Positions 34,958 to 47,338 of a stretch of 64,000 nucleotides of DNA are shown here, in pieces (position 1 is the first letter of the stretch; every line of letters begins with the position of its first letter). The stretch is from assembly GCA_037974665.1 (NCBI GenBank), contig CM075767.1:25879498-25943497 (forward strand), given 5' to 3'. The notes beneath the pieces were generated by a model that was given only the letters and a program-made list of their open reading frames with translations, did no database searches and was not told where the DNA came from. The position numbers and the translations under genes are program-made. Source of the stretch: Ehretia macrophylla. Taxonomy: Eukaryota > Streptophyta > Magnoliopsida > Boraginales > Ehretiaceae.

Positions 34958-35795
34958 AGTAAAATGCACCATATCCCTCTGTGTTTTTATAAAGTTGCAT
35001 CATAAATTTTGTATTTTGAAACGTTGCGTTATAGACCTTGTATTACGCATCTCAAACTTAACTTTTGTTTAACTCCTTTAGCAAGTGTTGTTATAAGACA
35101 AAATTACCCTCATTTAAACTTCTTCACCATTTGCAAAACAACTTTACCAAAGTCCAAACTCTCTATTTCTAAAATCCTAGAGAAAGAAACCAATAGAAAA
35201 CACTTGGAAAAGCCTAATTCTGCATCGATTTGAATATATATTATGCTTGTAGAAGAACGTGATTCAAAATAAATGTATGATAGTTGCTTAATCCCGAAAT
35301 GAGTGTCATTTCTTTGATTTCTTTATTTTTCAGCATATTTTTTGGTCTATTTCAAAGTGAAGATGTATATTTTGTTATTTATTGAACCAAACTATCATTC
35401 TTAAGTTGTGCATAAATAATGATACTAAAAAAAAAAGTTTGCTTCAACATTTCGTTGAGTAATCTGTGAAAATAAATTAATTGGAGGGGATAGATGCAAC
35501 CTTTTTAATTTAAAAATGGTGTATTTGCAACATTTTTAATACTAGAGGGGTATTTACAACATTCTTCATTTTGTAATATATATGTTTTTCGTCTCCATAT
35601 GTTTTACATCCTGATAAATGTCATATTTGTATCATAGGCGCGTGTATTGCATTCAACATTAAAATTGATAGAAAAATTGATGGCATGGGACATATACAAC
35701 ATTTGGTAACACAAGATTTATAACGCGACTTTTAAAAACACAGGATTTATGATGCAACTTTATAAAAATATAGAGACGCATGGTGCATTTTTTTT
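34958..35795. mobile_element. Foldback element related to the MITE at 5067
   Basis: The left arm (GTAAAATGCACCATATCCC, then TTTATAAAGTTGCATCATAAA) and right arm (complement, ending GGTGCATTTT near 35794) pair over about 90 bp. The phrase pattern (AAATGCAC ... AAGTTGCA) matches the MITE at 5067-5333, but this copy has a ~650-bp centre. The target duplication is obscured by T/A tracts. Confidence 0.6.
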
Positions 35796-36374
35796 ATATA
35801 TATAACAAAAAGTTCTCATCGATATAACTATTTCCATGAATCACTTGTTTCATACGCATATGGTAATGTATTTCATTCCTTATTCTTATCGGACAGAGAT
35901 AGCTTAACTTGATTACATTTTAACCTCATAAATTAGTGTAAATTCATTATTGTTCCAATTTGATATTCATTAAGTCCACTTAAAGCATCTTACAAGTTCC
36001 AAACTATAAAACGCTTATTGAGATTTGCATCCAACGCTTATTGACTTGAAGCTGAATTTTGATTTCGCTTCGTTTATGGTGACAATGATAGATAAAATAG
36101 AACTTTTCTTTAGTAGAAAATCATTGATTGGAGTCATGACAATAATCACCATCCATGGGGTTTATGAGGTAATTTTTATGAGATTTTGGCAACTTATGAG
36201 AGACTTTTTTTTTGGGTCAAAACTTATGAGAGAACTACACACAACTTTGTCATGGCTTCTTTGAATTTGATTAGCATATTGAAGAAGTCAACCTTAATCA
36301 TGGCCTTGTGTAGATCCTCTTTTTTCGTGAACTAACAGGAGCTCAGGAACTAATCTGCAAGCAAGCCCCAATGG
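35796..36374. other. Spacer, no gene recognised
   Basis: No convincing coding signal. The last ~35 bp before 36411 may already be LINE sequence (see 39117-39760). Confidence 0.4.
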
Positions 36375-36410
36375 TTGGGTCTAATGCTGCAATGGACTTG
36401 TAGCGCCATG

Positions 36411-39116
36411 TGTAACACCCCGATCCTTCGCGAGATCGGGAATTATATTAACCAATCTGTTCACAACCCAACTCTAAACCTAAGCATAATTTTTTAGGAA
36501 AAACGGACGGAGTCTCCCCTACTTCTAGGGCTAAACAAAACCTGCAAACAGAATATAAATGGACCAGTACCGTGTCCAAACATACACAACCCCTCAAGGC
36601 CATCCGAGCCCTGGTTTTCAAGAAGTATACACAACAATAAACATTCTCAAGTACCAAGACCACCCTAACTCTTTTCTTTTAGACAATTACATACATGCAT
36701 TGCATTTAAGCTAACTAACCTATTACATAAAATAGGTTATCATACCACTCCAATAACCTAATTAAACTTAAATTACATTTCCTTCATGCAACGAACATAT
36801 ACAATTCATGAAGGTAAACTTTACAACTTTTACAACCCACGCCACGTAACACATTGACTCCCAAGCAAGATTAACCACCACGAGAACAAACATTCATGCT
36901 AGCACTGCATATCCTGAAATGTGGTGGTGAGGAGTGAGTATACAAAGAAGATCGAGGTAGAGACAAAGAAGATCGTGCAATGCAAATAGGTACAGTTAAG
37001 CAATATAATCAATAGGAAAGCAATCAATATAAACAGTAACACAATAAACAATCAAGGAAAGCATAACATAACCAATCAAAGCTATACCACACTTTGAATG
37101 TTACAGTTCACTCATACGATCAATGTACCAAGCGATTCGATTCCACAAGCGATACATCAATGTTGAGCTTGAGGTTGACAACGATGACAATAAGCGCGCA
37201 ACCACCTTATACTTCCACTGGGTGTACTCTGGATGTACCCCGACACATCTACGACCCAAATCATCCAAGGCGGTATCCCTAGCAAGAATGGGAATAGGAC
37301 ACAGAACTAGAGCAAACCAACCCTGGCAGCCCGAGACTGCCCAAAAAGGCCAATCACTCACGCGCCTGACACTATGCAATGCTATACGAGAAACATGACG
37401 ATAATCGAGCGAGGGCACCAAAGTGCAGATTAGTTGCAATAACCAATATAACAAGCTTTTACAATAATCAATAACTACTAGAACAGTAACAAAACAAGCA
37501 ATACAAGTTCAATACACGAAAACTACAAGTAACACAATTCAATCTTTAACTTTCAAAGGTAATTGCGAGCAAACGAGTTGCAAGATTTGAAAACCGTCTT
37601 CACTACTCTCACTTGGGCACTACGAGACACGTTTCTATAGCACGAAATCTCACTTTTCCAGCCGAAGCCCGAAAGTCCATCTAGTGTGTTTGAACTACAG
37701 TTATGCCAACCAGTCACTCAATCAATGCCACAACAGCGCCAAAAGTGCTTCCATGCACTCATAAGCCAAACCCCCAATTCAATTCGAGCACGGTCAACAC
37801 TCGTTCAAATGGCCCCTTTACGTTTCAATGACTAATTCTCAATTTTATCAAAGGGTAATCCGTTTTTATTACACATTTAGTCTTTCTAACACTAATGACA
37901 CCTAACCAAATCAAGAAATCGCAATTTGGATCAAAAATCCGAAAAACCAGATTTTACTATTCACAAAATACTATTCATTATTCTTCCCTGATTCAATTCG
38001 CATTTCTAGCCTTAAAAATCTCTAAATAACTATCAAACAATACTCTACGAACTCAAAGGAAGCTATATCAAGCAATTATAGGCATTATAACACAATATAT
38101 ATCAAATCTAAAAATTTGAAACAATAATCAAATTTCACAAAATATGCACAAAAATATGAAAACCCTCACATAGATTGAAGAGGAAGCCTAGCAAAGACCT
38201 GAGCCACGATCCTCGAGCAATTCCACGTAAGATTATAGCTTAAAAATGAAAACAAATCTTTTTTTTTCTTCCTTGAAACTTTCGGCCATGGGGGGATAAA
38301 ATGGGTATTTTGGGTTTTGTTTTGATGATATTTTTGCCTTATTTTGTATTTAAAAGGTGACAATGGCATTTTGGTCTTTTGGCAAAGTCAAATTCTAGTT
38401 AAAAATAGTCAAACAAGCTTATTTAATTAGCATTTAATCCAATTCAAGTTAGAGCAATACAATTTTAATGAAAACCAACTAAAAACTAACTAAATTAAGC
38501 TAGAACTACTATTCACTAAATCCGAGAAATATTTCTCTAACTCTCGTTTTCGATGTGCTATGAACAGACGGTCAATAAACGATCACTATTAAAATGATAA
38601 GGAATAATATAAAAAATATAATTTTGAAAAGTAAAATAGTTTTAAAATTCACTCCGGGCTCGGAACCATTTTTCCTTTTAGTTGAAAACCAAGTAATTAA
38701 GTGCAACAAAATAAAACCGAGCGTTAAAAATAATAAAATAATTAATATTCATTTAAAATTATTAATTTACCTATTATTAGAATATTTTGAAGAATTTATG
38801 AAAATAATGCCAAGATACGAATGAATAAATTAATATAAACATGTAATCAAATGCAATTAAATGCTAATGTTTAAGATGACACTTAATTAAATACAAGAAA
38901 ATAAAACCGAATATTAAATATAATAACATAGTTAATACTTATTCAAAATAATTAATTCAAGTATTATTGAGTATTTTTTTAAAGAAATACGAAAATAATA
39001 CAAAAACGAATGACTTTAGCTAAATTAATCACTTAAGTTTATACTATTATTCAAAATAAAACTCATTTAAATATAAATAGATATCACTAATTATATGCTG
39101 GATTCGAGGTATCACA
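36411..39116 (+). mobile_element. 2.7-kb solo LTR, gypsy type (perfect TSD CCATG)
   Basis: It begins TGTAACACCCCGATCC and ends GGTATCACA, with CCATG at 36406-36410 and again at 39117-39121. No internal region or second LTR: the product of LTR-LTR recombination. TGTAACACCCC starts are typical of plant Ty3/gypsy LTRs. A partly duplicated block (AAATAAAACCGA... about 38700 and 38890) lies near the 3' end. ORFs within it look accidental. Confidence 0.88.
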
Positions 39117-39760
39117 CCATGTACTTCGGATCACTGCCCATTTTTAATCTCTACTGCGTCCACTTTAAACATAAAGCAAAACCTTATAAATTCTTCAACA
39201 GGTGGATGTAATGTCCTAGTGTTTGGATGTGCTGAAAAAGACTTGGAACCAATGCATTTCTGAAGGGATCTCCTATTTTTCAACTTATCACCAAGCAGAA
39301 ACTCTTCAAGAAGCGACTGAAGGAGTTCAATTGTCAAAACTTCTCGAACATTTCCATGAGATTGGATGAATTTCGATCTGAATTAGAGTGCATCCAATCA
39401 AATTTCCACACGTAGTTCCACAGTTGGAAAAGAATAGAGAAACGACAATTTTGGTGGAGATCGACAACCTTCCTAACATTGATGAAAACATTCTAAGACA
39501 GAAATTAGGCAATTACATGGATTAAGGAAGGGGACTCAAATTCTAAATTCTTCCACAAATTGCTAAGGGTAAGATTCGTAGAAATGATATCAAAAGAATT
39601 GTCAAAGAAGGTGGTCATGTGTTGACCACTAAAGAGGAAATTGAATAGGAGTTTATCATTCACTTCAAACGAACTATTCACACTCAATGTCCTGCCACCA
39701 ATAACTTCTCAATCGCAAATTTGAGTAGATCATTATCCATAAGCTGAGTGAAGATTCTGT
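39117..39760 (+). pseudogene. LINE (L1-type) ORF2 relic split by the solo LTR
   Basis: Removing the solo LTR and one CCATG rejoins a frame leading into TSDHCPFLIS (39123-39152), the SDH motif ending the LINE endonuclease. Then, in shifted frames, KAKPYKFFNRWM, FQLITKQKLFKKRLKEFN, SELECIQSNF, AITWIKEGDSNSKFFHKLL and VMC/LTTKEEIE-like blocks follow: the usual linker between endonuclease and reverse transcriptase. Many frameshifts and stops; reverse transcriptase is absent. Confidence 0.75.
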
Positions 39761-39796
39761 ACAAGTCTTACTTTGCCAATTTTGAGGCAAGAGACT

Positions 39797-40632
39797 TGTT
39801 AGAATTGTTAAAATCTTGAATGTTGACTAATGTTGCTAGAATGATTGACTAATTATATTGAGTATTTATTAAGTCAGCTGATAGCATTAATTGAATAGGC
39901 TAGTTAGTAGCTGGAATAATTATATTTTCTCCTTATATATATCATACGATGTAATCATGAAGCAAAACAACACAACAAACACAAGAACTTCATCTTTTTC
40001 ATAAATATGTATTTCTCTCTTTCGTTGGACTATTCTCTTTGCATATCCCTTGTATTCTAGATGGTATCAGAGCTACCATCTTGGTAGCTTGACCTGTATG
40101 CATTTCATCTTCATCACCATTTCTGCAGCTATTAAGAAATCAAGCAACATTTTGTCGTCATCACTCTACATTTTGAATCTGTTTGACATCTTTTTCGCAT
40201 CATTCTTGTCCCTATCTTGGTAAACTCGCCATCTCATAAGACCTCTCGTCAAGACGATTCCAAAGATACCTGAATCAAAAAAATTAGACTCCGAACACAT
40301 TCACAGGAATCTCTTAAGAGTTTCTGTCGCTGTTCTACAATTTTTCTGCATTTTTCCATTATTTTAGCCACTTTTTGCCTTACATCGCAACTCACGAGCC
40401 ACCATCATAGAGTCCTCTCGTCATCTAGATTCTAACACCACCTGAATCGTTACCATTGGAGCCTCCACGCATTGTCACTCTCCGTTGTAATACGACTGCG
40501 TTGTTTCATTGCTTCAAGCCAACCTCAACAGCCCCAAAAGCCTTATTATATATATTTGAAAATCCTAAAGAGCAAAAATAATTGACTTAGCTGAGTTGTA
40601 GTTCATCAATTACGTTTCTTGAAAAAGTCTTA
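39797..40632 (+). mobile_element. Copia 5' fragment: LTR plus primer site
   Basis: An LTR-like segment starting TGTTAGAATTGTTA (39797) with TATATATATCATAC and ending near TGTATTCTAG (40060) is followed at 40062-40073 by TGGTATCAGAGC, the initiator-Met primer site. About 560 bp of leader follows before the Harbinger element; no 3' part is found nearby. Confidence 0.65.
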
Positions 40633-41189
40633 GGGCATTTTCAATAGAGTCTCTAAACAGTAATGATAGTTGTTTTTAGAGATTTCATTGAGGTAAAACC
40701 AACACCAATGAGAGTCTCTAAAATACAATTTGACACTTTTTGGCAAAATAATGACATTACAACAGCCTTGAGTCTCTAAAATAGAAAATAGTCTCCATTT
40801 TCTTCAACAAGTTTGTTGAAGAAAATAAAGACTATACAAGAAGACAAAAACGAGTCTTTATTTCTTGCATGTGACGATCTGACATTCTGACTTTGTCAGA
40901 ATGTTAGATCTGAAAAAAAAAATTACAGAATTTTTTTTTCATCAGACAAGAAAAAAAAAAAAAAAAAACCCAACACAATTTGACAATAGAGCCGTTTGAA
41001 AGCTGAAAAACAAAATTTGAAATGTTGCAATTTTGGTATATATGCAAGCAGATCTGGAAAACAAAAAACCATCAACAAATTCCCAAATATGAGTCCACAT
41101 ATCACAAATCTTTCAACATACCACAAATTTGAAACAAAAAACTCAAATTTTATTCAATAAACAGAAAAAAAGGTATAAAAAAAAATAGT

Positions 41190-41276
41190 GGGGGGGGGGG
41201 GGGGGCGCTGCTACAGAAAGGGAAAAAAGGAAAGAGGCGCGGGGGGGGGGGGGGGGGGGGTGGGGGGGGGGGGGGG
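41190..41276. repeat. Long poly-G runs
   Basis: G16 at 41190-41205, G20 at 41241-41260, a T, then G15 at 41262-41276. Exceptional in this AT-rich context. Homopolymer length may be unreliable in the assembly. Confidence 0.85.
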
Positions 41277-41344
41277 CTGTAGGGAAGGGAAAGAGGAAAA
41301 TGTATTGGGTGGATAGGTGGGTGGGAGGGTGCTTTTATAGTTAG

Positions 41345-41900
41345 GGTTTTTAATTATATTTTTTAATTAAAATTTTTAATATATTTTAGTTTAGGTTATT
41401 TTTTATATTTTTTTAGTTTAGGTTATTTTTTTAATTAAGTTTTTTAATATATTTAATTAGAGTTTTGTATTTTATTTTTTAATGTTATTTTAGTTTTAGG
41501 TTATTTTTTTAATTATATTTAGTTTAGGTTATTTTTGTAATTATATTTTTTAATTAAGTTTTATAATATTTTTAATTAGAATTTTGTATTTTATTTTTTA
41601 ATGTTATTTTAGTTTTAGGTTATTTTTTTATGTTTTTTTAGTTTAGGTTATTTTTTTAATTATATTTAGTTTAGGTTATTTTTGTAATTATATTTTTTAA
41701 TTAATTTTTATAATATATTTAATTAGGGTTTTGTATTTTATTTTTTAATGTTATTTTAGTTTAGGTTATTTTTTTATATTTTTTTAGTTTAGGGTATTTT
41801 TTAATTATATTTAGTTTAGGTTATATTTTTTAATTATATTTTTTAATTAAGTTTTATAATATATTTAATTAGGGTTTTGTATTTTATTTTTTAACTCTCT
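41345..41900. repeat. AT-rich tandem array, ~120-155-bp units
   Basis: The phrase TTTGTATTTTATTTTTTAA occurs near 41465, 41585, 41733 and 41876, each copy followed by TTTTAGTTTAGGTTATTTTT variants. Four irregular copies within the Harbinger-like element. Confidence 0.8.
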
Positions 41901-41935
41901 TTTTTTCCTTTTATGGATTAGCAGTTGTGGAATGT

Positions 41936-42085
41936 ATGAACGGAATTTTTAGGGGTTACAATTTCACGCATGAAGATGATAAGGCTTTATGTCGGGCTTA
42001 TATCGCGATTAGCGAAGATCATTTAATCGGGATAAACCAAATATTAGGAACAATGTGGAATCGAGTTCTACAAAAATATGAATAG
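41936..42085 (+). pseudogene. Myb/SANT-like (Harbinger ORF1-type) fragment
   Basis: A 49-codon reading from ATG 41936 to TAG 42083 contains RGYNFTHEDDKALCRAYIAI and GTMWNRVLQKYE, resembling the first helices of the Myb/trihelix domain in the accessory ORF of plant PIF/Harbinger elements (GNFTxEED...L...W). After the stop, NPSEKRTTKSLKSR (near 42104-42145) fits the family's RTxxSLxxRW block, so the stop and a frameshift truncated a longer domain. Assigned by pattern recognition only. Confidence 0.6.
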
Positions 42086-42455
42086 TTACACCCCCTCCCC
42101 CCAACAATCCAAGTGAAAAAAGAACAACAAAGAGCCTTAAATCCCGAGAAAAAATTACACATAATAACATTAATTAAAAAAAAGTAACACGAGAAAAAAT
42201 AACACATAATCAAATTATTATGTAAAATTAAAATTAACATGATATAGAGACTCAATTTTATAGAGACCGTCACTGGAGATTTTTTTTTTTTTATCTTGGT
42301 CTCTAAATGGGTCTCTAAAATAGTTTTTTTTTTCTTTGGTCTCTAAGTGGATCTCTAAAATTGATCTTGGTCTCTATATGGGTCTCTAAAATGATAGATA
42401 GAGACCCATTATAGAGACTTCATTGAGGACAGCATTAGGTTTGAGACTTGTTATG

Positions 42456-43947
42456 TGATGTATTCATATTTTCAGGCTTATTTCTTTGTTTTTTAGAATT
42501 AATTATGCACATTAATTATAATGTTTGATCACTTTAGTTGTGTTTTTGTACATGTAGGAATTGAATAATGGAAGAGTATTTGGAGCCGAATTGATAGAAA
42601 ATTGGATGAAGAAAAGATGATAAAAATTTGCTCGTCAATGACAAAAGATGGTGAAAGAAATTGGAAAGGGAAAATAAAAGAAATAAAGAAATAAAAAAAT
42701 TGGACTTGACCAAGGCTTTGACAAGCCTTTGCGTCCATCACATGGCCATAAAGTTGGCCATGTCCACGTAGATCAGCCAAGTCCAATTGGACTTGGCATG
42801 AAAAAATGATGAACAAAGTCCAATGTGGACTTGGTTTGGCAGAAAACAAAAGAGACGTTGGCCATGTAAAGCCCATTGACTAGGGCGGTGATGATGCATT
42901 ATAAAAGTCGTGCGGCGCAAGGAAAAAAAGGACAGAGAAGAAAAAGGAGTGTGGCGCAGAGGAAAAAAAAAGGAAAAAATAGAGAGCGAAACAGTAAGCA
43001 ACGAAGGAAAAAAAGCTTTGGCAACGAGGAAAAAACAGCAGCAAGTTCGGTTTATTTCTTTTCGTAAATTCTTCTTCAATTTTCAGTTGGGATTCAGATT
43101 AAATTATTATTTTCAACATATTCGAATTAATTTATGGAAAAGTCTAATTTACTTTCTTTTTATAATATTGATTCAATTTTGTTGAACATGAATAATTAAT
43201 TCATTGTTTAGGGTAGGATTACTATGTAATAATTTAATTTTATGGTCTTGAACTTGGGTGGATTATTTTGATGCTATTTTTATATTTTTGATTTATATGC
43301 TTTATTATTTATCCTATTAATTTATTATGCTTGTAGCTAGTAATTAATATGAATTCATATAGTAGATCAAATATATAAATTGGGCTTGATTGTGAAAACT
43401 ATAGGTTGTACCATAGTTTTCCTTCACTTAATTAGTTAATGTGTTTGCCTAGGATTTTAGGAGAAATCTACACTCTGGCTAGATAAAGGACTTGGAGATA
43501 GCGTTGCACCTCTAAACTAGGTCTAACTCGTTAATTAGTTAACTTTAGGTGGTTATTTAATTAATTAGGCTTGTAGTCTAATTTTGCATCAAAATAGGAA
43601 ATCCTAAGTTCGAGCCTAGAATTCAACTTTGCATAGGAATCCGATCCCTAAACCTTTCCCAATAGTGATCAAACTTCAATTTCAACTTTCATATTTAATT
43701 TTAGTTTTCGCATTTAATTTCACTTTTATTTTATTTTTAGTTAACTTTCGTTCAAATCACTCAATTTACAATTTAATTTAGTTTAATTACTTAGGCACTT
43801 TACTTACACTTTTCTACAAATTTTCAAATTGTCTCCCTGTGGATTCGACCTCGCACTAGCACACTACACTACAATCACTCGTGCACTTGCGAGTTAAAAC
43901 TTGGCTTAGAATTGACATTAATTTTATCCTAAGCTAAGCACCCATCA
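42456..43947 (+). mobile_element. 1.5-kb solo LTR (perfect TSD TTATG)
   Basis: It starts TGATGTATTC and ends CACCCATCA; TTATG precedes (42451-42455) and follows (43948-43952). The segment near the 3' end, CCTGTGGATTCGACCTCGCA, is common at the end of long gypsy LTRs. A TATA box candidate TATAAAAG is at 42900-42907. No internal region. ORFs inside (basic and poly-F stretches) look accidental. Its left duplication begins only 17 bp after the Harbinger element. Confidence 0.83.
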
Positions 43948-43952
43948 TTATG

Positions 43953-44221
43953 CCACCTTGTATTTAATTTTTTTTTATAACAAAACAAGATCCAAAATTG
44001 CCACATGCCAGTCAAGTCATCACCACGTCATTATCAAGTCATTAATAGTTAGCGATAGGTAAACACCATGTGTTAGCTACATCATTGTCCAATCATAGTC
44101 ACGTTTCATCCACATCTCCTCCACGTCATCATCCAATTAGCGCTACATGTTAGCCACTTGTTATCCTAGTTAGTACCATGTGTCAGATACATCAGCATTA
44201 TGTGTTAGCAAACTTATGGTG
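43953..44221. repeat. Degenerate short repeats, no gene
   Basis: It contains loose repeats of CACGTCATCATC/AAGTCATTA and TGTTAGCTACATCA-type words. No coding signal. Confidence 0.4.
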
Positions 44222-45385
44222 TATAATTTGCATGTTGGATTTGTTTAACGAATTACTAGTATAATGATAATCAAGATAGAAAATAAAGAAAACTCTGAAA
44301 TGACATTCACATGTCAAATTATAAATAATAAATTAATAAGATTATAGTACATAAAATATAAAATCTAATAAACAGAATAGAAAAGGAAATGCAAACCGAA
44401 TAATAACATGGGATCGAGGCTTGAGTTAGATTCAATATCCTTAAGGCTTTAACACTCTGCTACAGTGTTGACAGTTGGTAGTGCAAGTTTTCCAAGATAC
44501 AACGATCAAACTTCTTGTAATTTGAGCACACCAAAATTACAAGAACTGGCGAACTTTGTAATGCAGAACTCTCTCAAAAGTATAGACACTCTATGCTATA
44601 TGCTAAAATTGGTTTTTGTTTTTTTTGTTGGTGTTCCAAATCCAGGCCTAGGACCCAGGAATTTATAGGAAAACATGTAGAGGCATAACTGACCAATCTA
44701 AATTGCCATCATAAATCAGGGATTAAAACCGCAGTATTAATGCTACCAAATAATGGGTGTAACCTTCCACCCACTAATGCTAGGTAATAATGTTGAGTAA
44801 TAATTTCTCATTCATTACCCAATAGTTTTAATGTATGAATATATTACATTCATCATCTCCAAAATATGAACACATACGTATCCGGTCTTTCGTATAACTA
44901 TGTAGGATTCGTCTAATACGTATTATTCACATGAACTTAAAACTATTTCCAACAATCCCCCACATGAATGGAAATTAGTTGGTCAGAATGCAAAAACATG
45001 CAAACACAAGAGAGAATTCAATTAGAAGGACATTGCTTCGAGATAGGTAGCTTTCGGCCTTGAACGTTCTCTAGTGAGAGCTATCAGATTTATTTGCTAA
45101 CCAGTGAACACGATATCTTGAACTGTTCTGCTTTTGTGTAAATCAAGACAACAGAACTTACACAGTATTCTCCTAGACATTACTAGGTTCTTATGGTTGT
45201 GTTCATTTTAGCCCTAAATAACACCCGGATTCATGAGTACTCTTGAGAATTTAGCCTTAAAAATTCTCGTAGGAGCGGCCCACTCCCTACTCACATAGGT
45301 GATTACTTATTAAGAGTATCCCTATAATACCCCACTTGGAATCCCAAGATATAAGAATCATTAAAAGCATAGCTTAACCTATACC
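44222..45385 (-). mobile_element. Copia element B, 3' end (interrupted)
   Basis: An LTR-like segment ends TTTCCAACA at 44954 and is followed by ATCCCCCACATGAATGG, the complement of a purine tract: the 3' LTR and adjoining interior of a minus-strand copia element. The interior (44955-45385) is cut by copia C at 45386. The left LTR edge (about 44222) is uncertain. The rest would lie beyond the window. Confidence 0.6.
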
Positions 45386-47338
45386 TGAAATGACCGTTTA
45401 TAATAGGTGAATCACAACATATAATGAGCAAGGTGGAATCAAAACCGAGATTTCAAAATTTTTCAGCATTATAATATTTGTATTCATCATAATACCTTAT
45501 GTCTAGTCCATGTAATCAACATATGTACTACATATATATAAGCATATATATGAATGGACAAGAGTTATCAAGCTATACCTCTTGAAGATCTAACCACGAG
45601 GATAAAAGAGCACCACCAAGAAGATGAACAAACTTTGACAAGTCCTCCCATAAATGCAAGAGCTCTTGGTTGTCCACACAAACTTGAATGAGTTTTCTTG
45701 ACCACCAAAGATTTTGTGCTAGACTTCAATGGTGATAAAATTCTGACTTAACTTGAGAGAATGATCAAGACAATGTTCTCTCTCTTCCTTTTGATATGGA
45801 TGAAAATTATACAAGGAAAGAGAAGACAAATTGTTCTTCTCAATGCATTGTGTTTCTCTAGGTATGCCTTGTCTAATGTGTTCTTTGTTTTATGCATTGT
45901 ATGTAGTGAATTTAGAAGACAACAATTGTACTTCTCAATGCATCAAAACAGGTGCTTGTCTTCCATCATCTTGGCCATTGATTTTAAAATTAATGGTCAA
46001 CTTGATGATGTGGAACAATCTTAGCCATCTATTTGGCATCTTCATCTTTCAAGACTAATATGGATATATACATATCATATACATGTATATACTTTATTAA
46101 TCTTGTATTTGTACAATTAATTTAATCTAATCAATATTAGTTTAAATTAATGAAACTAACTTTCCGTATTTATACTTTTGTCCCAATACTTACAAATAAT
46201 TACACATTTGGCCCATTACCAATTAATGGTTGAGCATCGCCAACGTTAACAATTTAACATTCCAAAACCAAATTCAAGCTTATCCGAAAATCATTCAATT
46301 ACGCTTTATTGTGTGTGATTCTCTAGATTCACCGCCATATAGCAATGAAGGAACATTAAACGACTTTAATATATTTTGGGAATTTCTCCACCATTCCCAA
46401 AATACCCTCACGTTCTAGAGTGACGTCTAGCAACGTATCAAGACAATTTATATAGCAATGAAGTCAAAACAGGTGAATCTATTTACAGTCGCGAATTAAC
46501 GTGCAGCCCAATCTTTCCGTTAATATGTCCCGATCGAATAAGGACCATGATACGATTAAGTCCTTTTTGCTCGATTCTATTCCTAGATCTAAACGGTAGA
46601 ATGAGATATGACATTCATGGAAATACTCCTTTCTATCGTCATGCCTTGGCCAAGGACTTCCTCATTCAACTACTGAAAAAAGATCGCATAGGACATCGCT
46701 TCTTATCAGAAGTTAACAGATCCTATCTTGACAATTACATGTTAATCTCTATACCGAAGGAGTAAACTGCAAGATGTCGTAACCCATCTTTATCAATAAA
46801 GACAAGCATTGTCCTAGTGCTAAGATTTAAACCCCGATATATCAAATAGCCATAATTTCTCAAGTCAGAGAATTATTTGCACAATCGCAACGAGTAATAA
46901 AACTATTAATCCAAATTCATGTAGTTTATTACTCATATCACATTCAATGATCTATTTCACTAATAATCACTCATATGTAAGTTAATCGCATCCCATATTG
47001 TTATGGCTCGAGGCTCGCCATCCTTTATCATTAATATCAAATATTAATCAAAGGTAACTACATATGATAATCCATAATTGATTATTCTAGTCCCGGTTGA
47101 ATAATCTAAGGACTATGAATAATTTTAATGCTAATCATATTAAAGAAATACGCCAAGATATTCTAAACAACTTTTAGAATATATTTCCTCTTATGAAAAA
47201 CATAAGGACACATTCATACAATATATAAAACGGAGAATATGAATGTCAACTCAAAATGCCATTAATAAAATACATAATTACATCAAAATGCCCTACGTAG
47301 GTTATCTAACTATACAACATTAGGGCATATCCCTAACA
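45386..47338 (-). repeat. Copia C 3' LTR
   Basis: 1953 bp, TG...CA ends; its first 1300 bp match 62701-64000. Confidence 0.9.

Larger units (their letters stand above)
40633..42434. mobile_element. 1.8-kb PIF/Harbinger-like element (TTA TSD)
   Basis: Left terminus GGGCATTTTCAATAGAGTCT, right terminus the complement of GAGACTTCATTGAGGACAGCA; TTA flanks at 40630-40632 and 42435-42437. Subterminal regions are packed with GTCTCTAAA words in both orientations. The ends match the 335-bp MITE at 20899-21233. Contents: a hairpin (about 40872-40912), three long G runs, an AT-rich tandem array, and a Myb/SANT-like ORF relic (41936-42085). No DDE transposase seen. Confidence 0.82.

Noticed and set aside
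37094..37454. Overlapping ORFs of 62-117 aa on both strands
   Set aside because: They lie inside the 2.7-kb solo LTR, have no recognisable domain, and overlap each other in opposite directions.
42529..43185. Basic KKKGKNRERN-like and poly-F ORFs
   Set aside because: They come from a purine-rich tract inside the TTATG-flanked solo LTR; opposite-strand ORFs over the same tract show it is compositional.
45761..46058. 75-87-aa plus-strand ORFs
   Set aside because: They lie inside the copia C LTR; the matching place in the other LTR does not preserve the same ORF.
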